NCBI GenBank assembly: GCA_963848335.1
Contig: CAWKDD010000003.1
Span: 620,001-684,000, forward strand
Reading direction: 5' to 3'
Length of the DNA stretch: 64,000 nt
DNA from: Chersky-840 sp963848335
Lineage (GTDB): Bacteria; Actinomycetota; Acidimicrobiia; Acidimicrobiales; UBA8190
How positions within the stretch are numbered: the stretch's first letter is position 1; the number at the start of each line of letters is the position of its first letter. Both the position numbers and the translations under genes were made by a program. Of this stretch, positions 1 to 8,037 are shown one piece after another. A model generated the notes under the pieces. It had not been told where the DNA came from, searched no databases, and saw only the letters and a program-made list of their open reading frames with translations.

Positions 1-165
1 GACCCCGGCGTTGGCGATGAGCCCGGTCACCTCCCAGTGCTCGGCGACCTCGGAGGCACACCGGGGGCACTCCGCCACATGGAGACGGATGGCCTCGGCC
101 TCGTCGCTGTCGACGGCGTCGAGCGCGAAGGCCCCGAGCAACTGAGCGACCTCGTCGTGGGTCAT
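1..165 (-). CDS. Anti-sigma factor, N-terminal part (cut by window edge)
   Basis: Start of a putative anti-sigma factor; the remainder lies beyond the left edge, so any membrane segment cannot be seen. The visible 55 residues are helical and carry an H-x3-C-x2-C zinc signature (HVAECPRC), typical of the zinc-binding anti-sigma domain of the RskA/ZAS kind that binds and silences a partner ECF sigma factor. The ATG at 165 overlaps the stop of the upstream sigma gene as ATGA, so the two are translationally coupled; a second in-frame ATG at 177 is possible. Partner assignment is inference from the coupling and the family. Confidence 0.75.
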   Translation of the reverse strand, partial: MTHDEVAQLLGAFALDAVDSDEAEAIRLHVAECPRCASEVAEHWEVTGLIANAGV

Positions 166-744
166 GGCTCGGTCCATGCCGCTTCCACGCCGTGTTGTGC
201 CAGCGCGGTGCGCAGGCGGCGCAACCCGCTGCGGATCCTGCTCTTCACGGTGCCTTCGGGCTGGCCCAGGATGGAGGCCACCTCACGGTAGGTGTGACCG
301 TCGAAGTACGCCATCTCGATGGCGGTGCGCTCCTCGGCGGGCAGGCTCGTCACCGCTGCCTTCACCTGTTCGGCGATGGCCAGGTCCCAGGCCTGGTGCT
401 CGATGTCATAGCCCGACACCGCCGTCTCCCGCACCGTGCGCTCCTCGCGCCGGCGGCGAGCCGACTCGGAGCGGACGATGTCGACGGCCCGACCGTGCGC
501 CTTGGTCATCAGGAAGGTCCGCAGGGCGCCCCGGCCGGGGTCGAAGCGCTCCGGTGCGTCCCACAGGTCGACGAAGACCTCCTGGGTGACCTCCTCGGCC
601 AGGTCGGGAGATCCCAGGCACGCGTCGGGCCAGGGCGAACACCGCCCCTCCGTGACGACGGTAGGCCTCGGCCAGTGCCGGCTCGTGCATGCGGGCGATC
701 GCCACCATCAAGGCGGCGTCGCTGACCGTCTCGAGCTTGGGCAT
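162..744 (-). CDS. ECF-type RNA polymerase sigma factor, frame broken once
   Basis: Sigma-70 family ECF factor of about 193 residues. The N-terminal part (start ATG at 744) reads METVSDAAL-type helices and AYRRHGGAVFALARR of region 2. After one base is skipped near 617 the frame continues LGSPDLAEEVTQEVF, which is canonical region 2. Region 4 follows with the helix-turn-helix YREVASILGQPEGTVKSRI. The break sits in gtgcctggg (minus strand), where one extra C explains it, so I regard the gene as functional with a base-call error, although a real frameshift cannot be excluded. It overlaps and is coupled to a zinc-finger anti-sigma gene, an arrangement like sigK/rskA. Confidence 0.8.
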
Positions 745-919
745 GTCGCCCGGTTCTTCGGAGCCGCCCGTCGCCCTGGATGACCGGCTCGCCACCTCGC
801 GAGGGTAGCGCCGGGCCCGGCCCCGGGCATGGGGGCATGCCGGCCCCCGGGAGCCGCGCCACGGGTCCGGATCCCTCCACCGAGACATCCGCGGGGCGGC
901 CCTGCACCGAAGAGGAGCC

Positions 920-1830
920 GTGACCACCGACGTCGACTCCTTGATCGGGCGCTCGGGGCGCCTCGAGACCGACGACATCGACTTCGGCGCCTTCGGCCGC
1001 CAACCGCTCGACGGCGACACCCTGCGCTGCCTCCGCTACATGCACGACGTGGAGGGGCACACCGCCTGCTACCTGCGCGACCTTCTGGCCACCCGCGCCC
1101 ACCGAGACCCCGAGGTCACCGCCTTCCTGGCGTGCTGGTGCTACGAGGAGCACTGGCACGGCGAGGCGCTCGCCCAGGTACTGCGCGCCCACGGAGAACC
1201 CGCCGGCCGGAGCCGGCTGTCCGCGTCCCGTCGGCCGCCTGCCCCGCCGCGACGCGCTCCGTCCCGTGGCCTTCACGGTGGCGTCGGCTCTGACCCCGCA
1301 CATCGTCGCCGTCCACATGACCTGGGGCGCGGTCAACGAATGGGCCACCCAGGCCGGCTACGGACGCCTGGCCGCCAAGGCCGGGCACCCCGTGCTGTCC
1401 GAACTGCTGCGCAGGATCATGCGCCAGGAGGGAAGGCACATCGACTTCTACGCCATCGGCGGCGCGGCGGCGCCTCGCCGACAGCGCCACCGCACGACGG
1501 CTCACCCGCTCCGCCCTGCGCCGCTACTGGGCACCGGTCGGAGCAGGCGTCATGCCCCACTCCGAGCTGCGATTCCTCGTGACCCACCTCTTCGCCGACG
1601 CCGAGGGACGCGCCGCGGCCCGACGTATCGATCGTCTGGTCGGTCGGCTCCCGGGCCTCGAGGGACTCCATCTGGCCGAGGCGGCCGTCGACGACCTGGC
1701 GTGGCCGGAACCGAGCGCGGTCGACGCACACCTCTCACCCGTGCCGGCCCCGGGCGAGATGCGATGTGAAGGCGAAGACCGACCGGAAATCGAGAACCGA
1801 CAGGAAAAGGAGCAACGTCATGCTTGCTGA
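920..1830 (+). CDS. Ferritin-like domain protein, frame broken twice
   Basis: Reads as one protein of about 303 residues spread over three frames. Frame one starts at GTG 920 behind gaggag and gives helices with EGHTACYLRDLL and EEHWHGEAL. The second frame carries VNEWATQAGY and RRIMRQEGRHIDFYA. The third carries RLADSATARRLTRSALRRYW and runs to the stop at 1830. The E...ExxH pairs (EEHWH, EGRH) fit a four-helix ferritin-like di-iron bundle, but the substrate is unknown. Breaks lie near 1210-1245 and in the ggcggcgcggcggcg run near 1465, both error-prone GC repeats. The last 11 bases overlap tatA, suggesting co-transcription. Confidence 0.65.
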
Positions 1831-2020
1831 GATCTTCGGGTTGGACGGAGTGGTCGTCCTCGTGGTGCTCGTGGCCGTGCTGTTCGGGGGGACCCAGATC
1901 CCGAAGCTGGCCCGCTCGCTCGGGTCGGCTCGGTCCGAATTCAAGAAGGGACTGGCCGAGGTCCAGGACCCATCCGTCGACACCGACACCGACACCGGCG
2001 CCAAGGCCCAGAGCGGCTGA
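1820..2020 (+). CDS. tatA: Twin-arginine translocase subunit TatA
   Basis: Small TatA component (66 residues) of the Tat pathway that moves folded proteins across the cytoplasmic membrane. A single N-terminal membrane helix (about residues 9-23, VVVLVVLVAVLFGG) is followed by the hinge and the amphipathic helix IPKLARSLGSARSEFKKG, then an acidic tail with TDTDTD. I chose ATG 1820 because aaggag lies at 1806-1811; an in-frame ATG 54 bases upstream would add an unlikely basic extension. It is first in a tatA-tatB-tatC run. The GH78 enzyme at 32.9-35.7 kb has a Tat signal and is a probable client. Confidence 0.92.
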   Translation: MLAEIFGLDGVVVLVVLVAVLFGGTQIPKLARSLGSARSEFKKGLAEVQDPSVDTDTDTGAKAQSG

Positions 2021-2053
2021 GCAAACCGGCTGCGTCGAGGTCGAGCGCCTGCC

Positions 2054-2467
2054 ATGGTCCTCCTCAGTCCCCCCAAGCTGCTCATGGTCCTCGTCATCGC
2101 GCTCATCGTCCTCGGTCCGGACAAGTTGCCCTCCATGGCCCGGCGCGTGGGCGCGGCGTGGAGCGAGTTCACCCGCTGGAGGGCCCATCTCGAGGGCGAG
2201 GTGCGGGCCACGTTCCCCGACCTTCCCTCGACGACCGAGATCACGCGGGCGGTGCGCTCCCCCCTTTCGCTCCTCGACCGGCTGGCCGAGGAACACGACG
2301 CCACGGCGAGGGACGGCCCCGGCCTCGACGGCGCAGCCCCCGCCATGTCGTCACCGCCGGAACCGGCGACGTCGCGCCGCGCGCCGCCGCCGATGGAGCA
2401 CCCAGACGCACGCCCGCCTGGCCCGTCCGGGTCGTCGTCGGGGCTCGACGTGTCCTCGTTGAACTGA
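2054..2467 (+). CDS. tatB: Twin-arginine translocase subunit TatB
   Basis: 137-residue TatB-like protein between tatA and tatC. It has one N-terminal membrane helix ending in the conserved VLGPDKLPSMARRVG hinge, an amphipathic helix (AAWSEFTRWRAHLEGEV) and a long Pro/Ser-rich tail. TatB with TatC forms the receptor for twin-arginine signals. The acidic residue usually found early in the TatB membrane helix is absent here (PPKLLMVL), so the TatA/TatB distinction rests on gene order and the long cytosolic tail. No strong ribosome site is evident, and coupling to tatA (33 bases away) is likely. Confidence 0.85.
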   Translation: MVLLSPPKLLMVLVIALIVLGPDKLPSMARRVGAAWSEFTRWRAHLEGEVRATFPDLPSTTEITRAVRSPLSLLDRLAEEHDATARDGPGLDGAAPAMSSPPEPATSRRAPPPMEHPDARPPGPSGSSSGLDVSSLN

Positions 2468-2485
2468 CGACACCCCCATCCGGCC

Positions 2486-3280
2486 ATGTCGATCACGCTG
2501 CTCCGCTCCCGGCGCCGTGCGCCCGAGACCATGTCCGTCGGCGCGCATCTCGCCGAGCTGCGCCGCCGGCTGGTCATCACCGTCGTGGCCGTGGCCGTGG
2601 CGTGCAGCGCGGCGTTCGTGATCTACCCGCAGATCCTGCACTGGTTGCAGGCGCCCTACTGCCACGTGACGACGCACTGCAGCCTGTACGTCACCGGGCC
2701 CCTCGACGGCCTGTCCCTGCGGATCCACGTCGCCACCTACGCGGGGCTCTTCCTCGCCTCGCCCGTCGTCTTGTGGCAGGTCTGGCGGTTCGTGACGCCG
2801 GGGCTGCGCAAGCAGGAGAAGCGCTACGCCGTTCCCTTCGTCGCCGCGTCGTTGGTTTTGTTCGCGGCGGGAGCGTCGCTGGCCCTGATGAGCCTGCCCC
2901 ACGCCCTGCGCTTCCTCGGGAGCGTCGGAGGGCCGACATTGCACCAGATCTACAGCCCCAACAAGTACGTGGGTCTCGTGGTCGCCCTCATGGCGGTGTT
3001 CGGGGTCACCTTCGAGTTCCCCGTCGTCCTGGTGGCGCTGCAACTCGTCGGGGTGGTGCGCCCCTCGACCCTGGCGAGGCACCGGCGCTGGGCCCTCGTG
3101 CTGATCGTTACCGGCGCGGCCGTGATCACTCCCAGCGGCGACCCCTTCTCGATGCTCGCCCTGGCCGTGCCGCTCTACGTCTTCTACGAGGTGTCGATCC
3201 TCCTGGGCAAGCTCCTGCGGCCGGCACGACACGGCGCGTCTACGCTCCCCCAGACCCCCGCCGGTCGTGGCGGGCGCTAG
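2486..3280 (+). CDS. tatC: Sec-independent translocase TatC
   Basis: 264-residue polytopic TatC, the core of the Tat receptor complex. Characteristic motifs are MSVGAHLAELRRRL before the first membrane helix, the loop FVTPGLRKQEKR, FGVTFEFPVVL in helix four and ITPSGDPFSM before the last helices. About six membrane segments are visible. ATG 2486 is the first in frame; ATG 2531 directly before the conserved motif is an alternative. The stop (3278-3280) overlaps the stop of the convergent ku gene by two bases, so there is no room for a terminator between them. Confidence 0.95.
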   Translation: MSITLLRSRRRAPETMSVGAHLAELRRRLVITVVAVAVACSAAFVIYPQILHWLQAPYCHVTTHCSLYVTGPLDGLSLRIHVATYAGLFLASPVVLWQVWRFVTPGLRKQEKRYAVPFVAASLVLFAAGASLALMSLPHALRFLGSVGGPTLHQIYSPNKYVGLVVALMAVFGVTFEFPVVLVALQLVGVVRPSTLARHRRWALVLIVTGAAVITPSGDPFSMLALAVPLYVFYEVSILLGKLLRPARHGASTLPQTPAGRGGR

Positions 3281-4299
3281 GACGCCTTGCGGCGCCGAGC
3301 GGGTTTGGCGGCGGCGGCCACCGCGCTCTCGAGCTCGTCGCGGGTCATCTTCGACCGGCCCGGGATCCCGAGCTCGGCGGCGCGTGCTGCGAGCTCCGAC
3401 TTGCTCAGGCCCGACACCTCCGGCGCCGGCGCCGGGCTCGGCGCCCCGGCCTTGGAGGACCGCTTGCCGGGCGCCTCGGCCCGGACCCCGGGGACGGCGA
3501 TGTGATCGCCGGGCCGATGGGAACGCGCCGCCTCCACGCTGGCCTGCAGCGCCTCCATGAGGTCCACCACCGCGGTAGGTCGCGTCTCGGGGCGCTCGGT
3601 GACGATCACCTTGCCCTGGCGCTTCTCGTCGATGAGCTTCTCGACACGCTTGCGGTACTCGTCCTCGTAGAGGTCCGGATCCCAAGCGCTGGCCATGGAC
3701 TCGATCAGCAGCTTGGCCGTGCTGAGCTCCCGGTCCGAGAAGCTCAGGTCCCCTTGGGCCAGCGGGATCTCCTTGCTCGGGTCGCGGATCTCGTCGGCGA
3801 AGTACATCGTCTCGAGGGCGAGGACCGACTGCGTGGGCCTGATCGTCACCAGGTGCTCCTTGGTGCGCAACACGAGAGAGGCCACCGCCACCTTGTTGCT
3901 CTCCGCCATGGCCTCACGCAGCAAGGCGTAGGGGCGGGCGGCCTGGTCGCCCTGGGGCCCCAGGAAGTACGTGGACTTGTAATAGATCGGGTCGATGGCG
4001 TCGAGGTCGACGAAATCGGTGATCTCGATGGTCCGGGAGCGGCCCGGCTCCACCGACTCGAGCTCTTCGGGCGTGACGATCACGTACTCGCCCCCGCCCA
4101 GGTCGTACCCCTTGACGACCTCCGCGTACTCGACCTCGTCGCCGGTGCGCTCGTTGACGCGCTTCTGGCGGACCCGGTCAGAGGTCCCGGCCTGGAACTG
4201 GTTGAAGTGGATCGCCTTGTCGTCGGTGGCCGTGAACAGCCCCACCGGCACGTTGACCAAGCCGAAGCTCAGGGACCCCGTCCAGATCGCTCTGGGCAT
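3277..4299 (-). CDS. ku: Non-homologous end-joining protein Ku
   Basis: Bacterial Ku (340 residues), a homodimeric ring that binds DNA ends in non-homologous end joining. The start MPRAIWTGSLSFGLVNVPV and the internal EYVIVTPEELE and FHLVRP-like HLVTIRPT/ETMYFADEIRD segments are diagnostic. After the core (about residues 1-255) comes a linker and a C-terminal SAP-like, lysine/arginine-rich tail (SKSELAARAAELGIPGRSKM ... KPARRRKAS), an extension seen in some actinobacterial Ku proteins. ATG 4299 has aaaggag seven bases upstream. The usual partner, ligase LigD, is not in the window. It converges on tatC. Confidence 0.95.
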   Translation of the reverse strand: MPRAIWTGSLSFGLVNVPVGLFTATDDKAIHFNQFQAGTSDRVRQKRVNERTGDEVEYAEVVKGYDLGGGEYVIVTPEELESVEPGRSRTIEITDFVDLDAIDPIYYKSTYFLGPQGDQAARPYALLREAMAESNKVAVASLVLRTKEHLVTIRPTQSVLALETMYFADEIRDPSKEIPLAQGDLSFSDRELSTAKLLIESMASAWDPDLYEDEYRKRVEKLIDEKRQGKVIVTERPETRPTAVVDLMEALQASVEAARSHRPGDHIAVPGVRAEAPGKRSSKAGAPSPAPAPEVSGLSKSELAARAAELGIPGRSKMTRDELESAVAAAAKPARRRKAS

Positions 4300-4448
4300 T
4301 CTCGACTCCTTTCGGCGGAGGGGAGGCATCCAGTCAATCACGGTCACCGGTGCCCTGACCAGGGTATGTACCCCGGTCCACCACCCTGTTACACCCCGAG
4401 TCCACACTGGAAACCAGGACAAACAGACGTGCTGACCAGGAGGTTCCA

Positions 4449-4835
4449 GTGTCAGGGATGCAGCTCGAGGCGTTAGAGGAGGAGTCCGTCGAACGCTTCG
4501 TCCATGAGGCGATGCGCGGCCTCGCCGACCTCGAGCCCGCCGACCTCACCCCGGGGAACCTCACGGTGCCGCTCGGCCTCAGCCTGTGGATGCGGCGTGG
4601 TCGGATCCGCGTGGAGACCGCTCGCGACGCCATGTTGGAGCTGCGCGCCGCGGTGCTGCACGCGTCGGGTCTCGACGAGCGGACCGAGCCCGTGCCCCTG
4701 CTCGTGGCCGACCCCGTGGCCGCCATCATCAGCCTCGCGCACTACATGGACGACCTGCTGCGACGGGCGGCCCGCATGCAGGCGATGTCGCGCCAGGACG
4801 TGGCCCGGCGCGCGCTGGAGCTCGTGGGCGACTGA
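4449..4835 (+). CDS. Hypothetical protein, helical, 128 aa
   Basis: I do not recognise this family. GTG 4449 is preceded by aggagg at 4438-4443, a good ribosome site. The product is rich in Ala, Leu, Arg and acidic residues and looks helical throughout, with no signal peptide or membrane helix. Helical blocks are near residues 4-25, 50-75 and 88-125. It lies divergent from ku across 149 bases, which may hold both promoters, and 46 bases before the ABC exporter genes. A link to DNA repair or export would be speculation. Confidence 0.7.
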   Translation: MSGMQLEALEEESVERFVHEAMRGLADLEPADLTPGNLTVPLGLSLWMRRGRIRVETARDAMLELRAAVLHASGLDERTEPVPLLVADPVAAIISLAHYMDDLLRRAARMQAMSRQDVARRALELVGD

Positions 4836-4881
4836 GAGAGGCCGAAGTCCCCCGCCCGACCGGCGGGTAGCTTGAGACGTC

Positions 4882-5864
4882 GTGCCTCCGCCCGACGTGA
4901 CCTCGCCAGTCGAACCGGCGGCCCCCGAGGGGTCCGAACACCTGGTGGTGGCGCGGGGCCTCACCAAGCGCTTCGGGGACTTCGTCGCCGTCGACGGCAT
5001 CGACTTCGAGATCGGCCGGGGCGAGTCCTACGGGCTGCTGGGCCCGAACGGCGCGGGCAAGACCTCCACCATGCGGATGATCGCCTGCATGTCACCGATC
5101 TCGGGCGGGACGCTGCGGGTGCTCGGGATGGACCCGGCCCACGAGGGCCCGCGCATCCGGGGCCGCATCGGCATCGTCCCACAGGAGGACACCCTCGACC
5201 TCGAGCTCACCGTCCTCGACAACCTGATGGTCTACGGCCGGTACTTCGACCTTCCCCGCCGCGTCATCCGCGAGCGCGCCGAGCAACTGCTCGAGTTCAC
5301 CCAGCTCTCGGAACGGGCCCACGACAAGGTGGACCCGCTTGTCGGGCGGGATGAAGCGTCGGCTCACCATCGCGCGCTCGCTGGTCGTCGGACCCCGAGA
5401 TGCTGATCCTCGACGAGCCCACCACCGGCCTCGACCCCCAGGCCCGTCATCTGTTGTGGGACCGCCTCTACCGCTTGAAGCAGCAAGGTGTCACCCAGGT
5501 CATCACCACGCACTACATGGACGAGGCCGAGCAATTGTGCGACCGGCTCGCCGTCATGGACGGGGGGAGGTTCGCCGCCGAGGGCTCCCCGAGCGAGCTC
5601 ATCGCCCGGTACTCGACGCGCGAGGTTCTCGAGCTGCGCTTCCGCGACCCCGACACCGACACCGAAGCCGTCGCGGCGCGCCTGGGAGGTCGGGTACAGC
5701 GCCACGAGGCCCTCCCCGACCGCCTGCTGCTGTACACCGACGACGGCGAGGCCACCCTCACCGAGGTGCACCAGCTCGGGCTCAACCCCGACAGTGCGCT
5801 GGTGCGGCGCTCGACGCTCGAAGACGTCTTCCTCCGTCTGACCGGCCGGTCACTGGTGGACTGA
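4882..5864 (+). CDS. ABC-2 exporter ATP-binding protein (DrrA/NodI-like), frame broken twice
   Basis: ATPase of an ABC-2 type exporter. Walker A is GPNGAGKTS, the Q-loop VPQED, then the signature SGGMKRR, Walker B LILDEPTTGLDP and the switch TTHYMDEAE, followed by a roughly 100-residue C-terminal domain. The frame breaks inside the signature (near 5342, extra base in ccgcttgtcggg) and again near 5390 before MLILDEP. All motifs remain, so base-call error is the simplest explanation. GTG 4882 lies eight bases after TAGCTT (4868-4873), suggesting a leaderless transcript. Two permease genes follow directly. Substrates of such pumps are drugs or lipids, and none can be named here. Confidence 0.85.
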
Positions 5865-5894
5865 GGGCAGGCGGGACGAGATGAGCACCACGAC

Positions 5895-6732
5895 ATGAGC
5901 ACCACGACGAGAGCGCACCCGCTCGGCCCGGGCAGCGGGCCCGACCCGGGGCCGACCCGACGCCACCGCTCCTCGCCGACGTGGGTGCGCTCCATGCGCT
6001 ACTGGATGTACCAGTACAAGCGCACGTGGCGGGGATCGATCACCACCAGCTTCCTGTACCCCGTGCTGTACCTCGCCGCCATGGGACTCGGGCTCGGATC
6101 GTTGATCAAGGGCCACGTCGACGGAGTGCGGTACCTCGACTTCCTGGCCCCGGGTCTCCTGGCGTCGACGGCCATGCAGATCGGCGGGAACGAGGCCATG
6201 TACCCCGTCATGGCGGCCATCAAGTGGCTGCGCACGTACTTCGCCATGCTGGCCACCCCGCTGACGGTCATCGACGTGCTCGTCGGGCACCTGGCCTGGA
6301 TCGCCCTCCGTCTCGTCATGGTCACCTCGATCTACCTGGTGATCATGGCGGCCTTCGGGACCGTGCACTCCCCCCTCGCCATCCTCGCCCTCCCCGTCGG
6401 GGTCCTCACCGGACTGGCCTTCGCGGCGCCGATCGCGGCGTTCGCGGCCGCGCAGCAGAACGACACCGGCTTCTCGACGATCTACCGCTTCGGGTTGATC
6501 CCGCTGTTCTTGTTCTCGGGGACCTTCTTCCCGATCACCCAGCTGCCGGGCTGGCTCCAGCCGGTCGCCGAGGCGACTCCGCTGTACCACGGGGTGGCGC
6601 TGTGCCGGAGCCTGGTGCTCGGCCACCTGCGGTGGGCCGGCGGCCGGCGCCCATCTCGCCTACCTGGTGGCCCTGACGCTCGTGGGGTTCGCGCTGGCCA
6701 CCCGGACCTACCGGCGCAGGCTCGTGACGTGA
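5895..6732 (+). CDS. ABC-2 type permease, first copy, frame broken once
   Basis: Membrane subunit of about 279 residues in the NodJ/DrrB family. Six hydrophobic segments are visible. LDFLAPGLLASTAM and the FLFSGTFFPITQLPGWLQP loop followed by ATPLYHGVALCRSL are typical of ABC-2 permeases. After the break near 6645 (a ggccggcggccggc run) the frame continues GAHLAYLVALTLVGFAL and ends RRRLVT at 6732. A second ATG-rich start region with a tandem atgagcaccacgac duplication precedes ATG 5895. The stop overlaps the next permease start as GTGA, so the two are coupled. Confidence 0.8.
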
Positions 6733-7570
6733 GCGAGGTCTCCGACAGGATCGGCACCTCGGAGCCGGGCGGGTTCGCGCTGCGGATCACGCCCATGGCC
6801 ATGCTCGGCACCCGCCGCGCCGGGCGCCTCGTCGAGCGCAACGTCCTCGTGTACCGGCGCTCGTGGGTGTTCTTCGTGTCGGGGTTCTTCGAGCCCTTCT
6901 TCTACCTGCTGTCGATCGGCGTCGGACTGAGCAAGCTGGTGGGACCCATCCACGTGGGCCACGAGCTCATCCCCTACACGACCTACGTCGCGCCCGGGCT
7001 CCTGGCGTCGTCGGCCATGAACGGCGCCACCCTCGACTCGACGTTCAACGTGTTCTTCAAGCTGAAGATCGCCAAGACCTACGACGCCGTGCTGTCGACG
7101 CCGCTCGGTCCCGGTGACGTCGCCCTCGGCGAGCTGACGTGGTCGCTCATCCGGGCCACGATCTACTCCACCGCCTTCCTGGTGGTCATGGCCGGTCTCG
7201 GGTACGTGGCTGTCGCCGTGGGCGGTCCTGTGTCTCCCCGCGGCGATGTGCGTGAGCTTCGCCTTCGCCGCCGTGGGGATGGCGGGAACCACCTACATGC
7301 GCAGCTGGCAGGACTTCGACAAGGTCTCTCTCGCCCTCATCCCGCTCTTCTTGTTCTCGGCCACCTTCTATCCCGCTGTCGGTGTACCCGGGCTGGCTCC
7401 AGGCCGTGATCCGCTGCACCCCGCTGTACCAGGGGGTCGCCCTGCTGCGGGGGCTCGACACCGGCATCGTGACATGGTCGCTCGCCGGCCACGCCGCCTA
7501 CCTGCTCGTGGCCGGAGGTCTCGGCCTGGTGGTGGCCACCCGCCGCATGGCCGTCCTGCTCCTGCCCTGA
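6729..7570 (+). CDS. ABC-2 type permease, second copy, frame broken twice
   Basis: Second membrane subunit, about 281 residues, starting at GTG 6729 which overlaps the first permease stop. It has the same architecture (PFFYLLSIGVGLSKLV, TYVAPGLLASSAM) and ends with FLFSATFYP, YPGWLQAVIRCTPLYQGVAL and a final membrane helix. Breaks lie near 7225 (AVLCLPAAMCVSF resumes in another frame) and near 7375. With the first copy it would form a heterodimeric pore for the upstream ATPase. The high density of breaks across these three genes argues for local sequence error. Confidence 0.78.
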
Positions 7571-7623
7571 TCCCGGCGGGCTGGTCAGGACGGCACCGAT
7601 CGTGGACCGGCCCGTGCCCGCTA

Positions 7624-7647
7624 ATATCCGTTTGATAGTACGGATAT
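7624..7647 (+). promoter_or_regulatory. Palindromic operator of the arsR-like gene
   Basis: A perfect inverted repeat, atatccgt - 8 bases - acggatat, ends nine bases before the regulator start. A TAATAT -10-like element (7622-7627) overlaps its left arm. AT-rich dyads of this kind are typical ArsR/SmtB sites, so autorepression of the regulator-permease operon is likely (inference). Confidence 0.7.
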
Positions 7648-7656
7648 ACGGAGATC

Positions 7657-8037
7657 ATGTCCTCGACCGCCCTCCCCCATGAACATCCGGTGGACCCCGA
7701 CCGGGTCGCGGCCGCCCGGGACGGCCTCATCTCGTTCGACGACGCAGGCCGCCTGGCCGGACTGCTGGGCCTGATCGCCGACCCCGTCCGCTCCCGGCTG
7801 CTGTTCGCCTTGGCGACGGTCGACCGGATGTGCGTCGGCGATCTGGCCCTGGCCCTCGACGTGTCCGACGACGCCGTGTCCTACGGGCTGCGCATGCTGC
7901 GCACCGCGGGCCTGGTGACCTTCCGGAAGGTCGGCAGAGTCGTGTACTACGGCCTGGCTCCGTCGTTCCCGCACCCGCTGCTCGAGCACTGCCTGCGCCA
8001 GCTCCTGTCGGTGGCGGTACCCGAGGACGGGCGATGA
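7657..8037 (+). CDS. ArsR/SmtB-family transcriptional regulator
   Basis: 126-residue winged-helix repressor. The core starts at LAGLLGLIADPVRSRLLFAL. The alpha-3 region RMCVGDLALALD resembles the ELCVGDLA metal-binding helix of SmtB/CadC/ArsR proteins and keeps its cysteine. The recognition helix is SDDAVSYGLRMLRTAGLV and the wing VGRVVYYGLAP. Only one cysteine of the usual pair is in this helix, and the C-terminal helix has CLRQLL with a preceding His, so the inducer could be a metal, arsenical or another thiophile. ATG 7657 has cggag upstream. The stop overlaps the permease start (ATGA). A palindromic operator precedes it. Confidence 0.88.
   Translation: MSSTALPHEHPVDPDRVAAARDGLISFDDAGRLAGLLGLIADPVRSRLLFALATVDRMCVGDLALALDVSDDAVSYGLRMLRTAGLVTFRKVGRVVYYGLAPSFPHPLLEHCLRQLLSVAVPEDGR

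Noticed and set aside
5400..5864. Stand-alone half ATPase starting at MLILDEPTT
   Set aside because: It is the C-terminal part of the upstream ATPase after a frame break; Walker B without Walker A would not function alone.
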